DNA of 64,000 nt from Streptomyces achromogenes (GTDB lineage: Bacteria; Actinomycetota; Actinomycetes; Streptomycetales; Streptomycetaceae): positions 9,052,001-9,116,000 of the forward strand of contig NZ_JAUSYH010000001.1 in NCBI RefSeq assembly GCF_030816715.1. Direction: 5' to 3'. Under the pieces are notes generated by a model. That model searched no databases. It had not been told where the DNA came from and saw nothing but the letters and a program-made list of their open reading frames with translations. Each line of letters begins with the position of its first letter. Position 1 is the stretch's first letter. This document shows positions 24,337-32,771 of the stretch, one piece after another. A program made the translations under genes and the position numbers.

Positions 24337-24530
24337 GACGGATGGGCTGCGGGTGTACGTCTGGGCCGACGGCATCCACCTCAACGTCCGCCCGGAGGAG
24401 CCCAAGCCTGCGTGCTCACCCTGGTCAGGGGACGCGCCGACGGCTCGAAGAAGGCCATCCAGGACATCCATAACGCCGAGGACAAGCAGCACGTCCACGC
24501 GGCGATCAAGACGTCGGCCCAGCCCTGCGT
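24337..24530 (+). pseudogene. Internally deleted IS256-family remnant
   Basis: GLRVYVWADGIHLNVRPEEP is followed, after a frameshift, by VRGRADGSKKAIQDIHNAED. In the fuller copy at 12-13 kb these motifs are about 110 codons apart, so an internal deletion joined ADG(S/T)K directly to KAIQDI. Confidence 0.75.
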
Positions 24531-24662
24531 TCGACCTGCTCCTCGCGGCCGGAGCCGTGGCATGCGCCCTTTCCTGAGCTTGTCGTTTAAGGTCCGGCGT
24601 CGAACGCGGTTCGAACTTGATCAGCGTTTTCGCAGTTCAGCGGACGTGAGAGCGGCCTTCGT

Positions 24663-25208
24663 ATGATCCTGTGCTCCGTCACAGAGTGGATCAGCGCGAA
24701 GGCCGTGGTTGTGAGGTTGGAGCATCGGGGCGTCCTTCGGGATGCGTTCGCGGAAGTGTCACGCTTCCGGACGGAGTTGTACGCGTGTCTGACGGTGCGG
24801 GGCGACGCGCTGTTCGAGTTGTGCGACGCGTTGTTGTGCACGGACGGGCCGGTGCGAACGCTGGTCGACCTCGCACTCGCGCCGGAACACCGCCGCGGAC
24901 ACGGCGCCCTCTACGGGGGCCTCAACCAGGGGCGGATCGATGTGGCCCGGCTGCGCCGCGCGCTGGCCTCAATGCCGTTGCCGAGGGCGGCGGATGGTCG
25001 GATCGTGCTGGTCGCGGACGTCTCGCCGTGGCTGCGGCCGGACGCCAACACCTGTGCTGACCGGGCCTTCTGCCACACGTTCGGCCGGGGTGAGGGCAAG
25101 CACCAGATGATTCCGGGCTGGCCGTACTCGATCGTGGCCGCGCTGGAGACCGGCCGCACGTCATGGACGGCGGTGCTGGACGCGGTCCGCCTGGAGCCGG
25201 GCCGGTAG
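24663..25208 (+). pseudogene. Truncated transposase (NF041680-type)
   Basis: 181 codons with FRTELYACLTVRGDALFELC, RIVLVADVSPWLRPDA and GWPYSIVAALETGRTSWTAV, the N-terminal half of a large actinobacterial putative transposase family I recall as NF041680. It breaks at about 25200, where Tn3 sequence begins on the opposite strand, so more than half of the protein is missing. Confidence 0.65.
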
Positions 25209-26190
25209 GCGGTGTTGTTGCACTTCAGCTCCAGCGCGTTCAGCAGCGGCGAGAGCATTCGGCGCCAGTGGTTGGAGTACGAGGAGCGCAGCACCGTACG
25301 CACCCGGGCCCGGTAACGGGCCTCGTTCGCCGCGGCCTCCGCTGCGAGGGCCTTCAGCGTTGACTCCCCTGCCACCGGATAGATCACCTTGCGGACCGTG
25401 CCGCCCGGCTCGGCGACCGCCGCCTCCGCCAGCCGCAGCAGGATGCCCTCCTTGCCGCGGACCCGCTTGAGCTCCTTGTTGAACTCGCCCTCGACCTTCT
25501 TCTCCGTCCGCGTGTTGATCTTCTGCACGAGCTGGATGAACAGCTCCACCAGCGAGTCGGTGATCTCCGTCTCCCGCACATGGCACAGCGTCGACAGCCG
25601 CGTGTACCGCACCGGCGCGGCCGCCGTCCGCAGGTCCGAGGGATACTCCTTCGCTGCCCGCGCCCGCCAGGCCGCCACCAACTTCCCCGACACGTCCCCG
25701 AACAGCTCCGGCGGAAGCTGAAGGCAGCGCACCCGCTGGAGCTTGTTCACCTCCGCCAACAAGCTGTCCAGCCCCAGCGCACCTGGGTCCGCCTTCAGCT
25801 CGGTGAAGAGCGTGCCCCCGCCGCCCGCGCTCCCCTCGTCCGCGCCGGCGTTCTCGGCGATCAGGTCGTCCAGCCGGGACCGGGTCGCCGCCGACAGCCG
25901 GCCCACGGTGGCCGCGCAGAACCGCTCCTCGAAGGCGCTGACCGCCTTGCCTACCAGCCGGGCGATCTGCCCTGGAGCCGGCGGCTCCAGCCGGCCCTTG
26001 CGACAGCGGGCCACCACCGCCTCCGCCAGCCGGTCCCGGTTCAGCTCCACCCCGCACAGTTCCACCGCCAGCCACTCGGCGAGCTGGACCTGGTCCTCCT
26101 CCGTGCACTCACGGAAGCCGAACGCGCCCCGAATCTCCATCTGGTGCCGCTTGATCGCCCGCCCAGCCCAGTCGTACACGGTGAACCGGC
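25205..26190 (-). pseudogene. Tn3-family transposase fragment (N-terminal and central part)
   Basis: About 328 codons in one frame: FTVYDWAGRAIKRHQMEIRG, FGFRECTEEDQVQLAEWLAV, then VNKLQRVRCLQLPPELF and TRLSTLCHVRETEITDSLVE, ending LNALELKCNNTAY. This is the N-terminal DUF4158-like and linker part of a Tn3 transposase (full length about 1000). The catalytic domain is missing, and both ends are cut by other transposon pieces. Confidence 0.82.
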
Positions 26191-26192
26191 TC

Positions 26193-26394
26193 GTGCGGCA
26201 CCTGCGCCGCCCGGGGACGCGGGGACTGTTCGTATCCGCGACAGGGACCGGGAAGACGCTGGTGTCCATCCGCGTCGCGGACGGGCTCGGCGCACGCCTG
26301 GTGCTGTTCGTGGTGCCCACCCTGGACCTGGCGGCGCAGACCGCGCTGGCCTGGCGCGTTACGGCCATGGCGAGCACATGGTGATCGTGTCCTC
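26193..26394 (+). pseudogene. N-terminal fragment of a DEAD/DEAH-box helicase
   Basis: VRHLRRPGTRGLFVSATGTG carries helicase motif I (ATGTGKT), then RLVLFVVPTLDLAAQTALAW (motif Ia). A frameshift follows, and HGEHMVIVSS is in the next frame. The family is the same as the C-terminal helicase part at 63.6-64 kb. Cut on both sides. Confidence 0.75.
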
Positions 26395-26526
26395 GAGAAG
26401 GACATCCGGACCTGGATCGCCGCATGGAACACCGATCCCAAGCCCTACGTCTGGCCCAAGACGGCGGACGAGATCCTCGAACGCCTCACCTCATATCTGA
26501 ACAGAATTCCTGACTCAGAAGACTAG
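26395..26526 (+). pseudogene. IS630-family transposase C-terminal fragment
   Basis: 44 codons, EKDIRTWIAAWNTDPKPYVW and KTADEILERLTSYLNRI, ending at a natural TAG. This is the conserved end of IS630/ISSod10-like DDE transposases. Fused directly to the helicase fragment. Confidence 0.85.
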
Positions 26527-26555
26527 GATCCGCGTCGAGGTCGTGCAGCGATGAC

Positions 26556-26894
26556 ATGGACTGCAGGCCTCGGCTCGCTGGGGGACCCACCCAGGAGCAG
26601 GTGGACGCTCAGGTGTGGGGGCCGCTGCGGTTCGTGCCCGGCGTAGACGGCGCCGACGCCAACGGGCAGACGATCCCGGCGTTCCCGCTGCGAGTGGGTG
26701 TCGGCTGGCCCCTCGCGCTGGAGCGCACGCCGCCGCTCTGGCAAGAGGGCGACGACCGGGAGGCTCGCTGGCGCGACAAGTGGTTCAACACGCCGATGCG
26801 CCTGGTTTTCACCTGCCGCCGGGACGGGTTCGTCCCGTGGGTGGTCCCGTACGAGGTGGACGTGCCGCAGGCGCCACGGGTGCGGACGATGTAG
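26556..26894 (+). CDS. Hypothetical protein, possibly a fragment
   Basis: 112 residues. From about residue 13 it reads like a real protein (QVDAQVWGPLRFVPGVDG, LRVGVGWPLALERTPPLW, WFNTPMRLVFTCRRDGFVPW). No ribosome site and an odd N-terminus suggest a truncated gene. No family recognised. Confidence 0.35.
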   Translation: MDCRPRLAGGPTQEQVDAQVWGPLRFVPGVDGADANGQTIPAFPLRVGVGWPLALERTPPLWQEGDDREARWRDKWFNTPMRLVFTCRRDGFVPWVVPYEVDVPQAPRVRTM

Positions 26895-27234
26895 GCCACC
26901 GGCCCCTACCAAGCTGGCAGCCAGGGTGGCTACTCGGGCACGGAAAGGCCTTGAGCCCCCAGCGAGAACAGAAGCCTGCCGCCGCAGGTGGCGATCTGTT
27001 CCCGCGTCCCTTCGACCCTGCACCCTTGCCGCTGGGTTCTCTGGTGACCCGCACGAACACCGCCGACGAGCCCGCCGTCGGCGGTGACGGGCAACGGCTG
27101 AAGCCGTCGTGCATCTACCGCGAGTGACGGCGGGCCGTGATCGAGTCCTGAGGTTTGCACGCGGTTCATGCTGGTCAGAGCGCTGACTCAGACGGTGGAA
27201 GCGCGGTGACGTGTGTGCGTTGAACCTGCCTTGT
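26895..27234. other. Gene-free stretch
   Basis: 340 bp between the hypothetical frame and the HxlR gene. No convincing coding frame, repeat or RNA gene seen. Confidence 0.5.
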
Positions 27235-27609
27235 TCAGGGTGTCGGGTGGGTGGTGTGGGTGCGTCGGTGGTGGTCGTAGTCGTGGGTGTGTTCTTCGGC
27301 CCAGTTCTGCAGGTGTTGCAGTGCGGGGGTGGCGTCGCGGGCGAGGTCGGTCAGGGCGTACAGCACCGTCGGTGGGCGGCTGGTGTGAACGGTGCGGGTG
27401 ATAAGTCCGCCGGTTTCGAGGTCGCGCAGGGTCTGCGCGAGCATTTTGTCGCTGACGCCGCCGGCCCGACGGCGCAGCTCGGACCAGCGTTGCGGGCCGT
27501 CCATGAGGTCGACCAGGACCAGGGCGGCCCACCGGGCGGTGACCAGGTCGAACAGCTGCCTGCCGGGGCAGGCGGGATTACGGACGTTGCCGCGCGTGCT
27601 TTCCTGCAC
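27235..27609 (-). CDS. HxlR-family transcriptional regulator
   Basis: 124 residues, GTG start at 27609 with AGGTGAG upstream. The winged helix carries the family core LFDLVTARWAALVLVDLMDG, RWSELRRRAGGVSDKMLAQT and LRDLETGGLITRTVH. HxlR regulators usually sense electrophiles or redox stress and repress a divergent gene. Here the divergent gene encodes an MBL-fold hydrolase 91 bp away. The single Cys near the N-terminus (NPACPGRQ) is in the place used for sensing in many family members. Confidence 0.9.
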   Translation of the reverse strand: MQESTRGNVRNPACPGRQLFDLVTARWAALVLVDLMDGPQRWSELRRRAGGVSDKMLAQTLRDLETGGLITRTVHTSRPPTVLYALTDLARDATPALQHLQNWAEEHTHDYDHHRRTHTTHPTP

Positions 27610-27700
27610 GTGCTCACCTCACCTGAAGGTATGTACTTCCCTCTAGAAAGTAACTCGGTCAGAGTGAGGGGACCAACCCCTGATCGTCAAGGAGTAACCC
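27610..27700. promoter_or_regulatory. HxlR/MBL divergent control region
   Basis: Contains GTACTT and AAGTAAC (about 27633-27655), half-sites of an imperfect palindrome of the GTACTTnnnnAAGTAC type bound by many HxlR proteins. AAGGAG before the GTG at 27701 is the ribosome site of the hydrolase. Confidence 0.5.
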
Positions 27701-28513
27701 GTGGCAACCGACGACGCCGTGATCCGCGCCGTGAACACAGTGACGGTGCTCGGCGGCCCCACCGCGCTGATCCGCCTGGCCGGCTGGACGCTGCTGACCG
27801 ACCCGACCTTCGACGCCGCCGGCACCGAGTACCAGGACGGCCCGGTTTCGGTGCGCAAGACCGCCGACCCGGCGCTGAAGCCCGGGGAACTGCCCGCTCT
27901 CGACGCGGTCCTGGTCAGCCACACCGGGCATCTGGACAACCTCGACACCGCCGGGCGTGCGGTGGCCTCCGCTGCCTCGCAGGTGTTCACCACCGTCGCC
28001 GGCGCCACCGATCTCGGGGGTGCGGCCGTCGGCCTGGAGCCCTGGCAGACCCGGACCCTGTCGACGCCGGGCCGCATGCCGCTGAACATCACCGCGGTCC
28101 CCGCCCGCCACGGTCCCGTCGGCACCGAGGACATCACCGGTCCGGTCACCGGCTTCCTCCTGCACACCGATGACGGCTCCACGCCGAGCGTGTACGTCTC
28201 CGGTGACACCGTCGACCTGGACGCGATGAGCGCCCTGGCCGGCCGGTACCGCGTCGACGTGGCGCTGCTGCACCTGGGCGCGGCCGGCTTCGAGGCATTC
28301 GGTGACATACGACTGTCGCTGACCGCGGTCCAGGCCGTCGAGGCCCGCCGCCTGCTCGGCGACCCCCTCGTGGTGGCCGTGCATGCCGAGGGCTGGGCGC
28401 ACTACACCGAAGACCGCGGCCACGTCCAGCAGACCTTCGACGCCGCCGGCGCCCCGCTGCACTGGCCCACCCCGGGTGAACCCGTCACCCTGCCCGACCC
28501 CCACACCCTCTGA
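27701..28513 (+). CDS. MBL-fold metal-dependent hydrolase (UlaG-like)
   Basis: 270 residues, GTG start with an AAGGAG site. Metallo-beta-lactamase fold: the TALIRLAGWTLLTDPTF strand pair, metal motif LVSHTGHLDNLD, VPARHGP, then SVYVSGDTVDLDAM and VVAVHAEGWAHYTEDRG. In close relatives the first motif reads SHDHHxDN, so one metal ligand His is replaced by Gly here and metal occupancy could differ. It is divergent from, and probably repressed by, the HxlR gene. The last about 60 bp of the gene and the following 110 bp recur at 29194-29366. Confidence 0.85.
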   Translation: MATDDAVIRAVNTVTVLGGPTALIRLAGWTLLTDPTFDAAGTEYQDGPVSVRKTADPALKPGELPALDAVLVSHTGHLDNLDTAGRAVASAASQVFTTVAGATDLGGAAVGLEPWQTRTLSTPGRMPLNITAVPARHGPVGTEDITGPVTGFLLHTDDGSTPSVYVSGDTVDLDAMSALAGRYRVDVALLHLGAAGFEAFGDIRLSLTAVQAVEARRLLGDPLVVAVHAEGWAHYTEDRGHVQQTFDAAGAPLHWPTPGEPVTLPDPHTL

Positions 28514-28627
28514 CACCTCAACCGCCCGCCGCCGCCGACACACCGGCCGCCTCCCATGCCGCCGCAGACGCGGGAGCGGCCGCGGTTACCGCACTGCATG
28601 AGGGCCTCGCCCCCCGTGCCGGACAGG
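28453..28627 (+). repeat. Direct repeat, copy A (MBL 3' end plus downstream)
   Basis: Similar, with scattered changes and small indels, to 29194-29366. Both copies contain CCCGCTGCACTGGCCCACCC, GACACCTCA and the block CGCGGGAGCGGCCGCGGT...CACTGCATGAGGGCCTCGC. The NTF2-like gene lies between them. Confidence 0.85.
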
Positions 28628-28761
28628 ATCATCGGCGCGCACGACAGCGCCCAGCAGCTTTCTGGGGCTGACGCCCTCCGTCACCGGTCAATGGCTCACA
28701 TGGATCGGCCGGTAGCCGACCTGCCCGTCCGCAACGAAGAAGCGAAGAGGAAGGAAAGAAT

Positions 28762-29112
28762 ATGAAGCCGGAAGTGGTGCACGAGCGCTTCGCCCAGTAC
28801 CTCAAGGACCAGGACCTCGACGGCCTGGGTTCCCTGTTCGACGAAGACGCCATGTTCGTACCGGGACCGGGACAGCAGCCGGTCTACGGCAGGGAAAGCA
28901 TCAAGGAAGCACTGACGCCCTACCTCGCCTCGCCCAGCACCATGGAGGTGGTGGCCGCGTCGGTCCATCAGAACGGCGACCTGGCGATGGTCCAGCCGTC
29001 CTGGCGGATCACGAGCGAGAGCGGCATCGTGGAGGGGAAGGCGGTCGAGGTGATGAGGAGGACGGCCGAGGGGGACTGGGTCTACATCATCGACAACCCC
29101 TACGGCGTCTGA
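28762..29112 (+). CDS. NTF2-like (SnoaL/ketosteroid-isomerase-like) protein
   Basis: 116 residues with GGAAAGAA before the ATG. Cone-shaped alpha+beta barrel family: FAQYLKDQDLDGLGSLFDED, FVPGPGQQPVYGRESIKEAL, then WRITSESGIVEGKAVEVMRR and WVYIIDNPYGV. Members act as isomerases, cyclases or small-ligand binding proteins. No catalytic assignment is possible. The gene sits between two diverged direct repeats, as if it came with a local duplication. Confidence 0.85.
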   Translation: MKPEVVHERFAQYLKDQDLDGLGSLFDEDAMFVPGPGQQPVYGRESIKEALTPYLASPSTMEVVAASVHQNGDLAMVQPSWRITSESGIVEGKAVEVMRRTAEGDWVYIIDNPYGV

Positions 29113-29193
29113 TTCTCGTCATCCCGGCATCACCGTCGGGCGAGGGAAGTTCCTCACGGCAGCGGCGGCCGTATCCACGTTCTCGATGCGGCC

Positions 29194-29366
29194 CCCGCTG
29201 CACTGGCCCACCCCGGGCCGGCCTCTCACCCTGCCCGACCCGCACACCCGCTGACACCTCACCCAGTACCGGTGGCGCACCGGCCCGCTCCTTCTACGCC
29301 GCGGTCGACGCGGGAGCGGCCGCGGTCACCGCACTGCATGAGGGCCTCGCCACTGTGCCGGACAAG
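29194..29366 (+). repeat. Direct repeat, copy B
   Basis: Diverged copy of 28453-28627. It begins inside sequence equivalent to the last codons of the MBL gene (ending DPHTR and a stop) and runs into the gene remnant below. Confidence 0.85.
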
Positions 29367-29510
29367 TACATGGCGGACGCGGGCAGTTACGACCGCATCA
29401 CCTACGAGGCCATGAACTCCCGCTACGCACGCGACGCGGCGGAGACCGTCACCGGCCGCTTCGACGTCCTCCTGCGCGAGCTGTACACCACGGACCCGCA
29501 ACGGCCTTGA
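29283..29510 (+). pseudogene. C-terminal remnant of an unidentified protein
   Basis: 75 codons starting ARSFYAAVDAGAAAVTALHE and ending TGRFDVLLRELYTTDPQRP with a TGA at 29508. It appears coding but lacks a start unless the ATG at 29370 is used (46 residues). The first part also exists in copy A of the direct repeat. Family unknown. Confidence 0.4.
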
Positions 29511-29616
29511 GGAGGGGGGATCCCGCGAGCCGGTGATCCGCCGGCGTCGTGGCGGACTCGTGTGTAGCCTCTGTGAACACTGATCGACTTCACGATCGGC
29601 TCACCAGGGGAGGATC

Positions 29617-30411
29617 ATGAAAGGCAGGACACGAGTCCGGCGAAGAACGGGCTGGGCGGCGGCAGGTGGGGCGGTGGCCCTGGTGCTGCTGACCGCGACG
29701 GGAGCCCATGCCGAGGGACGGGGGGACGTCCGTGTGGTGTCGGCCACCGTCAACGGCGGGGCCGAGGTCACGATCGGCACGGCGAAGAAGGTGACGTTCC
29801 CGATCGCCATCACCGTCAAGGACAACTCGGGGGTGAAGGGGCTCACCCGCGTCAGCACGTTCAACCGCTCCAACGGCTACGGCTTCATCAGCTGGACGGG
29901 TTCGACGTGCCAGAAGAAGTCCTCGACCACGTCGGTGTGCAAGGCGACGATGACGGTGGATCCGGCCTGGATCGCGGCCAGTGACGACATCGACTCCAAC
30001 AAGGTCGCCGGGGGCTGGACGGTGAACGCCACGGTCAAGGCGAACGACGGCGACTACTGGATCTCCGACTCCATCGCCGAGTACAAGGTGAAGCGAGCCT
30101 CGAGTCTGACGACGGACGCGGCCCCCGAGCCGGTCGTCAAGGGCGGGAAGCTCACGATCACCGGCAAGCTGTCGCGGGCGAACTGGGAGACCCTGAAGTA
30201 CCAGGGTTTCGCGGGGCAGGACGTGAAGCTCCAGTACCGCAAAGCCGGCGCCGCCCACTACAGCACGATCAAGACCGTGAAGACGGGCAGCTCCGGGCAG
30301 CTCAGCACCAAGGTGACCGTCACATCAGCGGGCAGTTGGCGCTGGTACTTCCCGGGCACGACGACAACCGCCCGGATCGTGTCGGCAGGCGACACGGTGG
30401 TACTCAAGTAG
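29617..30411 (+). CDS. Secreted beta-sandwich protein
   Basis: 264 residues with GGGGAGG before the ATG. Sec signal: RRRTGWAAAGGAVALVLLTA, cleavage after AHA. The mature part has an N-terminal beta region of about 130 residues with one Cys pair (GSTCQKK, SVCKAT) and a C-terminal Ig-like or bacterial-repeat domain (VKGGKLTITGKLSRANW, VKLQYRKAGAAHYSTIKTVK, GSWRWYFPG). This architecture is common in Streptomyces extracellular proteins I recall as DUF5707-like, but the name is uncertain. It is followed by a hairpin terminator. Confidence 0.75.
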   Translation: MKGRTRVRRRTGWAAAGGAVALVLLTATGAHAEGRGDVRVVSATVNGGAEVTIGTAKKVTFPIAITVKDNSGVKGLTRVSTFNRSNGYGFISWTGSTCQKKSSTTSVCKATMTVDPAWIAASDDIDSNKVAGGWTVNATVKANDGDYWISDSIAEYKVKRASSLTTDAAPEPVVKGGKLTITGKLSRANWETLKYQGFAGQDVKLQYRKAGAAHYSTIKTVKTGSSGQLSTKVTVTSAGSWRWYFPGTTTTARIVSAGDTVVLK

Positions 30412-30474
30412 TAGTCGCCCCATGCGGAAGCCCCGTCCGTCCGTCGGCACGGGGTGAAGGTCGCATGCGGTGCG

Positions 30475-30504
30475 CCGGGCCTCGACCCTCCGGTCGAGGC
30501 CCGG
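30475..30504 (+). terminator. Hairpin terminator of the secreted-protein gene
   Basis: Perfect 13-bp arms (CCGGGCCTCGACC and its complement) around CTCC, 64 bp after the stop. No U-tract, as usual in this genus. Confidence 0.8.
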
Positions 30505-30608
30505 CTGCCCGGGACGATCGCTACTTCCTGTGAAGCGCGGGCGCCTGGGGGAGAGGCTCCGTTTTCGGAGGGGCCTGAACCCGGGCCTGACCCGGGTCCG
30601 CCCTCTCG

Positions 30609-31073
30609 TCACGGCTCCGGGTGGGCGTCGACGAGTTCGGGCTCCAGCCCTTCGCTCACCTCCGCGTGACCCCGCCCGACTTCGGCGCGCCAGGCCTCGA
30701 AGGCCCAGGCGGTGAGGGCGACGACGGCCAGACCGAGCAGCCAGCCGCCCACCACGTCGCTGGCAGGGGCCGCCAGGCGCGCGGCACCAAGGGCAGCAGG
30801 ACCGCTGCCGCCCGTCGCCGCCTCACCCGTGGCCGCCCCCAGAACTTCCTCTAGCCGGTGGAGCAGTCCACCGCCCGCACGGCACCATACGAGCCGCTCC
30901 CCCCGGCTCCGTGCGCTGACCCTTCGCTCTGCCGCTCCCGGCCCATCAGTGCCACACGCGGGGGGCAGCGTGAGTACCGCGCCGCCCGGGCGGGCTGAGC
31001 TGGCGTCGGCGAGGGTGGTCGAGGTCCAGCCCGCGAGCGCCCACGGCGGGGAGGCGCGGGGCGCCGCACTCAC
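30609..31073 (-). CDS. Small membrane protein, third gene of a coupled cluster
   Basis: 154 residues, GTG start overlapping the previous stop (GTGA). The first 85 residues are low-complexity. One membrane segment (VVGGWLLGLAVVALTAWAF) is followed by an acidic tail ending VDAHPEP. Only the coupling to the upstream gene and the credible membrane helix support it. Function unknown. Confidence 0.45.
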   Translation of the reverse strand: MSAAPRASPPWALAGWTSTTLADASSARPGGAVLTLPPACGTDGPGAAERRVSARSRGERLVWCRAGGGLLHRLEEVLGAATGEAATGGSGPAALGAARLAAPASDVVGGWLLGLAVVALTAWAFEAWRAEVGRGHAEVSEGLEPELVDAHPEP

Positions 31074-31345
31074 CCAGGCCGAGAAGGACCTCGCTGGCGT
31101 CCGGCAGCGCGGTCGGTCGGAGCTGAGGGCAGGGCGCGGAGCCCGACTTCATACGCCATCGCGCCGAGGGCGAGGACCACGAGCGGCCACACGAGCGGGG
31201 ACGGGATGGTGCCGTGGACCAGGGCCGCGCCGACGCCGCCGGTGCCGAGTACCGCGGTGCAGGCCGGAACGCTGGGCAGGGCGATCCGCAACACCACCTC
31301 CCGACATCGGGCTGGGCTGGCTGAGACGGAGTTGCGGGCGCTCAT
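31070..31345 (-). CDS. Small membrane protein
   Basis: 91 residues. The ATG overlaps the stop of the upstream frame (TGATG), and the stop overlaps the next gene. Two hydrophobic stretches (CTAVLGTGGVGAALVHG and PLVWPLVVLALGAMAYEVGL) precede a basic tail. It resembles small membrane proteins carried on actinobacterial integrative elements, but I cannot name a family. Confidence 0.55.
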   Translation of the reverse strand: MSARNSVSASPARCREVVLRIALPSVPACTAVLGTGGVGAALVHGTIPSPLVWPLVVLALGAMAYEVGLRALPSAPTDRAAGRQRGPSRPG

Positions 31346-31690
31346 CAGTCGCTCACCGTGATCGCCTCGGCCGCCGCAGCGAGCCGCCCTACCTTCCGGC
31401 GGACCTTCTCGCCCTGGATCTCCGGCTGCGCAGCACCAGCGGTCAAGGCTGCTTCGGCCCAGGTGGTGACTCCATTGGTGGCTAGGGCGAGAGCCACCGC
31501 TCGCTCGGCCGGGGAGAGGGCCTTCAAGATCGTGTTCAGGCGCGGGTTCTCGAAGCCGACCTCGACTTCGGTGCCGGGGGCGGCCTGCCCGAGACCAAGT
31601 CGTACAGGGTCAGCCCGTCGCCGAGCGGGGTGTCGAGCAGCAGCAGGCGCGAGTGGTCGACCTTGCGGCGCCAGACCGGGGTGAGCTGCC
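31345..31690 (-). pseudogene. Frameshifted gene upstream of the small membrane proteins
   Basis: The 3' part (LNTILKALSPAERAVALALA, then VRRKVGRLAAAAEA) and the 5' part (WRRKVDHSRLLLLDTPLGDG, LTLYDLV) are in different frames that join near 31580-31590. Together they would give a protein of at least 115 residues with a helix-turn-helix-like end. A 60-codon ORF at the 3' end may still be translated, and its stop is coupled to the next gene. Upstream sequence to about 31900 may belong to the same broken gene. Confidence 0.45.
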
Positions 31691-31822
31691 GGTGGTGACG
31701 CTGGCCTCTGACTTCAGCTTCTCCAAGGCGTCAGGGGTCAGGTGGCCTTGGTCGTAGAGAGGGTCCGCCTCGCCCTCGGCCTGATCACTGTCGCCGTCCT
31801 GTAGACGCTCCTGCCGCAGGAG

Positions 31823-31942
31823 TCCGCGCACCGGCTGGCCTGGTGGCGTGATCGCCGCCGACACCAGCAACTGCGCCGCCAGTCGCGAGTCCGCCGGGAG
31901 CGTACGAACGGGCGTACCGAGGCACAGCGCTACGACGAGTGA
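31823..31942 (+). pseudogene. Possible transposase C-terminal remnant
   Basis: Rightward frame QESAHRLAWWRDRRRHQQLR ending RTEAQRYDE and TGA. The LxWWRxRRRHQ pattern resembles the end of IS701/IS4-type transposases. Short and uncertain. Confidence 0.25.
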
Positions 31943-32087
31943 CTGACACGCCCGAACAGTGGCGTGGGCTCATGGCCGCCCCGGCCGGGCCCGCAGAAGC
32001 TGTCGGTGCTGCTCCCGGCGAAGCGGTGCTGCTGGGCAGGCGGATGCGACGGAGGCCGGACGGCCCAGGCGGCTGTCTCCCGGTCGG

Positions 32088-32486
32088 TTACTGGCCGGGG
32101 TGGACTGCCTGGACGCCGGTGCCCGCGTACGCCTTGGGCGTCAGCGTGAGGAGGAACCGCCCGGCCGGGTGTGCGGCGGAGGGCCGGGCGGCGTGGATGG
32201 CGTGGACGGCGGCCCAGGAGTGCCCGAAGCGCAGCAGGCCGGTGGCGGTGACGGCTGCGTCGGTGTCGAACGCCTCGATCCGGATGAACCGCAGCCCCTT
32301 GATGTAGCTGAGCAGCCCGGGCCGCTCCGCGTCGCCGGCCGTCAGCGACAGCACCGGCGCGGACAGATCCCCGAGCCCGCCGGACGCCTGCACGTAGAAC
32401 GCGGCTACCGCCTCGTTGAACGGGTCCTTCGGGTCGTACAGCGCCGCGGCGGTCGTGTGGTCCAGGACGACCGAGATCGCCGCCAC
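32088..32486 (-). CDS. PIN-like toxin candidate
   Basis: 132 residues, GTG start sharing one base with the stop of the antitoxin-like gene (TAGTG). The layout resembles a PIN domain: a first strand with Asp (ISVVLDHTTAAALYDP), a central TAGDAER region, WAAVHAIHAARP where PIN has its third acidic site, and FLLTLTPKAYAGTGVQAV where PIN has (T/V)xDxxxY. Two of the usual acidic positions are His or Thr here, so either the RNase site is altered or this is a PIN-like protein with another role. Together with the RHH gene it forms a type II toxin-antitoxin-like pair. Confidence 0.55.
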   Translation of the reverse strand: MAAISVVLDHTTAAALYDPKDPFNEAVAAFYVQASGGLGDLSAPVLSLTAGDAERPGLLSYIKGLRFIRIEAFDTDAAVTATGLLRFGHSWAAVHAIHAARPSAAHPAGRFLLTLTPKAYAGTGVQAVHPGQ

Positions 32487-32758
32487 TACGCGGCCGTCTG
32501 CGAGCCGTGCTGCGGCCCGGCCAGGCGCTCCAGCAGCGCGCGGGCCTTCGCCTCGGCCTCCGCGCTGGGCGCCTGCCCCAGCGCGGAGGCGAGCTCCGCG
32601 CGGGCCAGCTCGGCACGCTCGGCGTACTCTGCCCTGGTCGGCGTGTTCTGCGCCAGCTCTTCCACCAGGTTCCGGATCGTCGTGCCGTGCTCGGCGGCCA
32701 GCTGCGCCAGCCGGTCCCGCGCCGCAGCGCTCACCTTGATGCTCGTCTCGTCCGCCAT
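32486..32758 (-). CDS. Ribbon-helix-helix antitoxin-like protein
   Basis: 90 residues. The N-terminal TSIKVSAAARDRLAQLAAEH and GTTIRNLVEELAQ are a MetJ/Arc-type ribbon-helix-helix DNA-binding domain, followed by an Ala/Glu-rich helix that would wrap the toxin. It starts 14 bp from a 31-bp perfect palindrome, the expected autoregulatory operator. It overlaps the toxin-like gene by one base. Confidence 0.75.
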   Translation of the reverse strand: MADETSIKVSAAARDRLAQLAAEHGTTIRNLVEELAQNTPTRAEYAERAELARAELASALGQAPSAEAEAKARALLERLAGPQHGSQTAA

Positions 32759-32771
32759 GACCCGACTCTAC

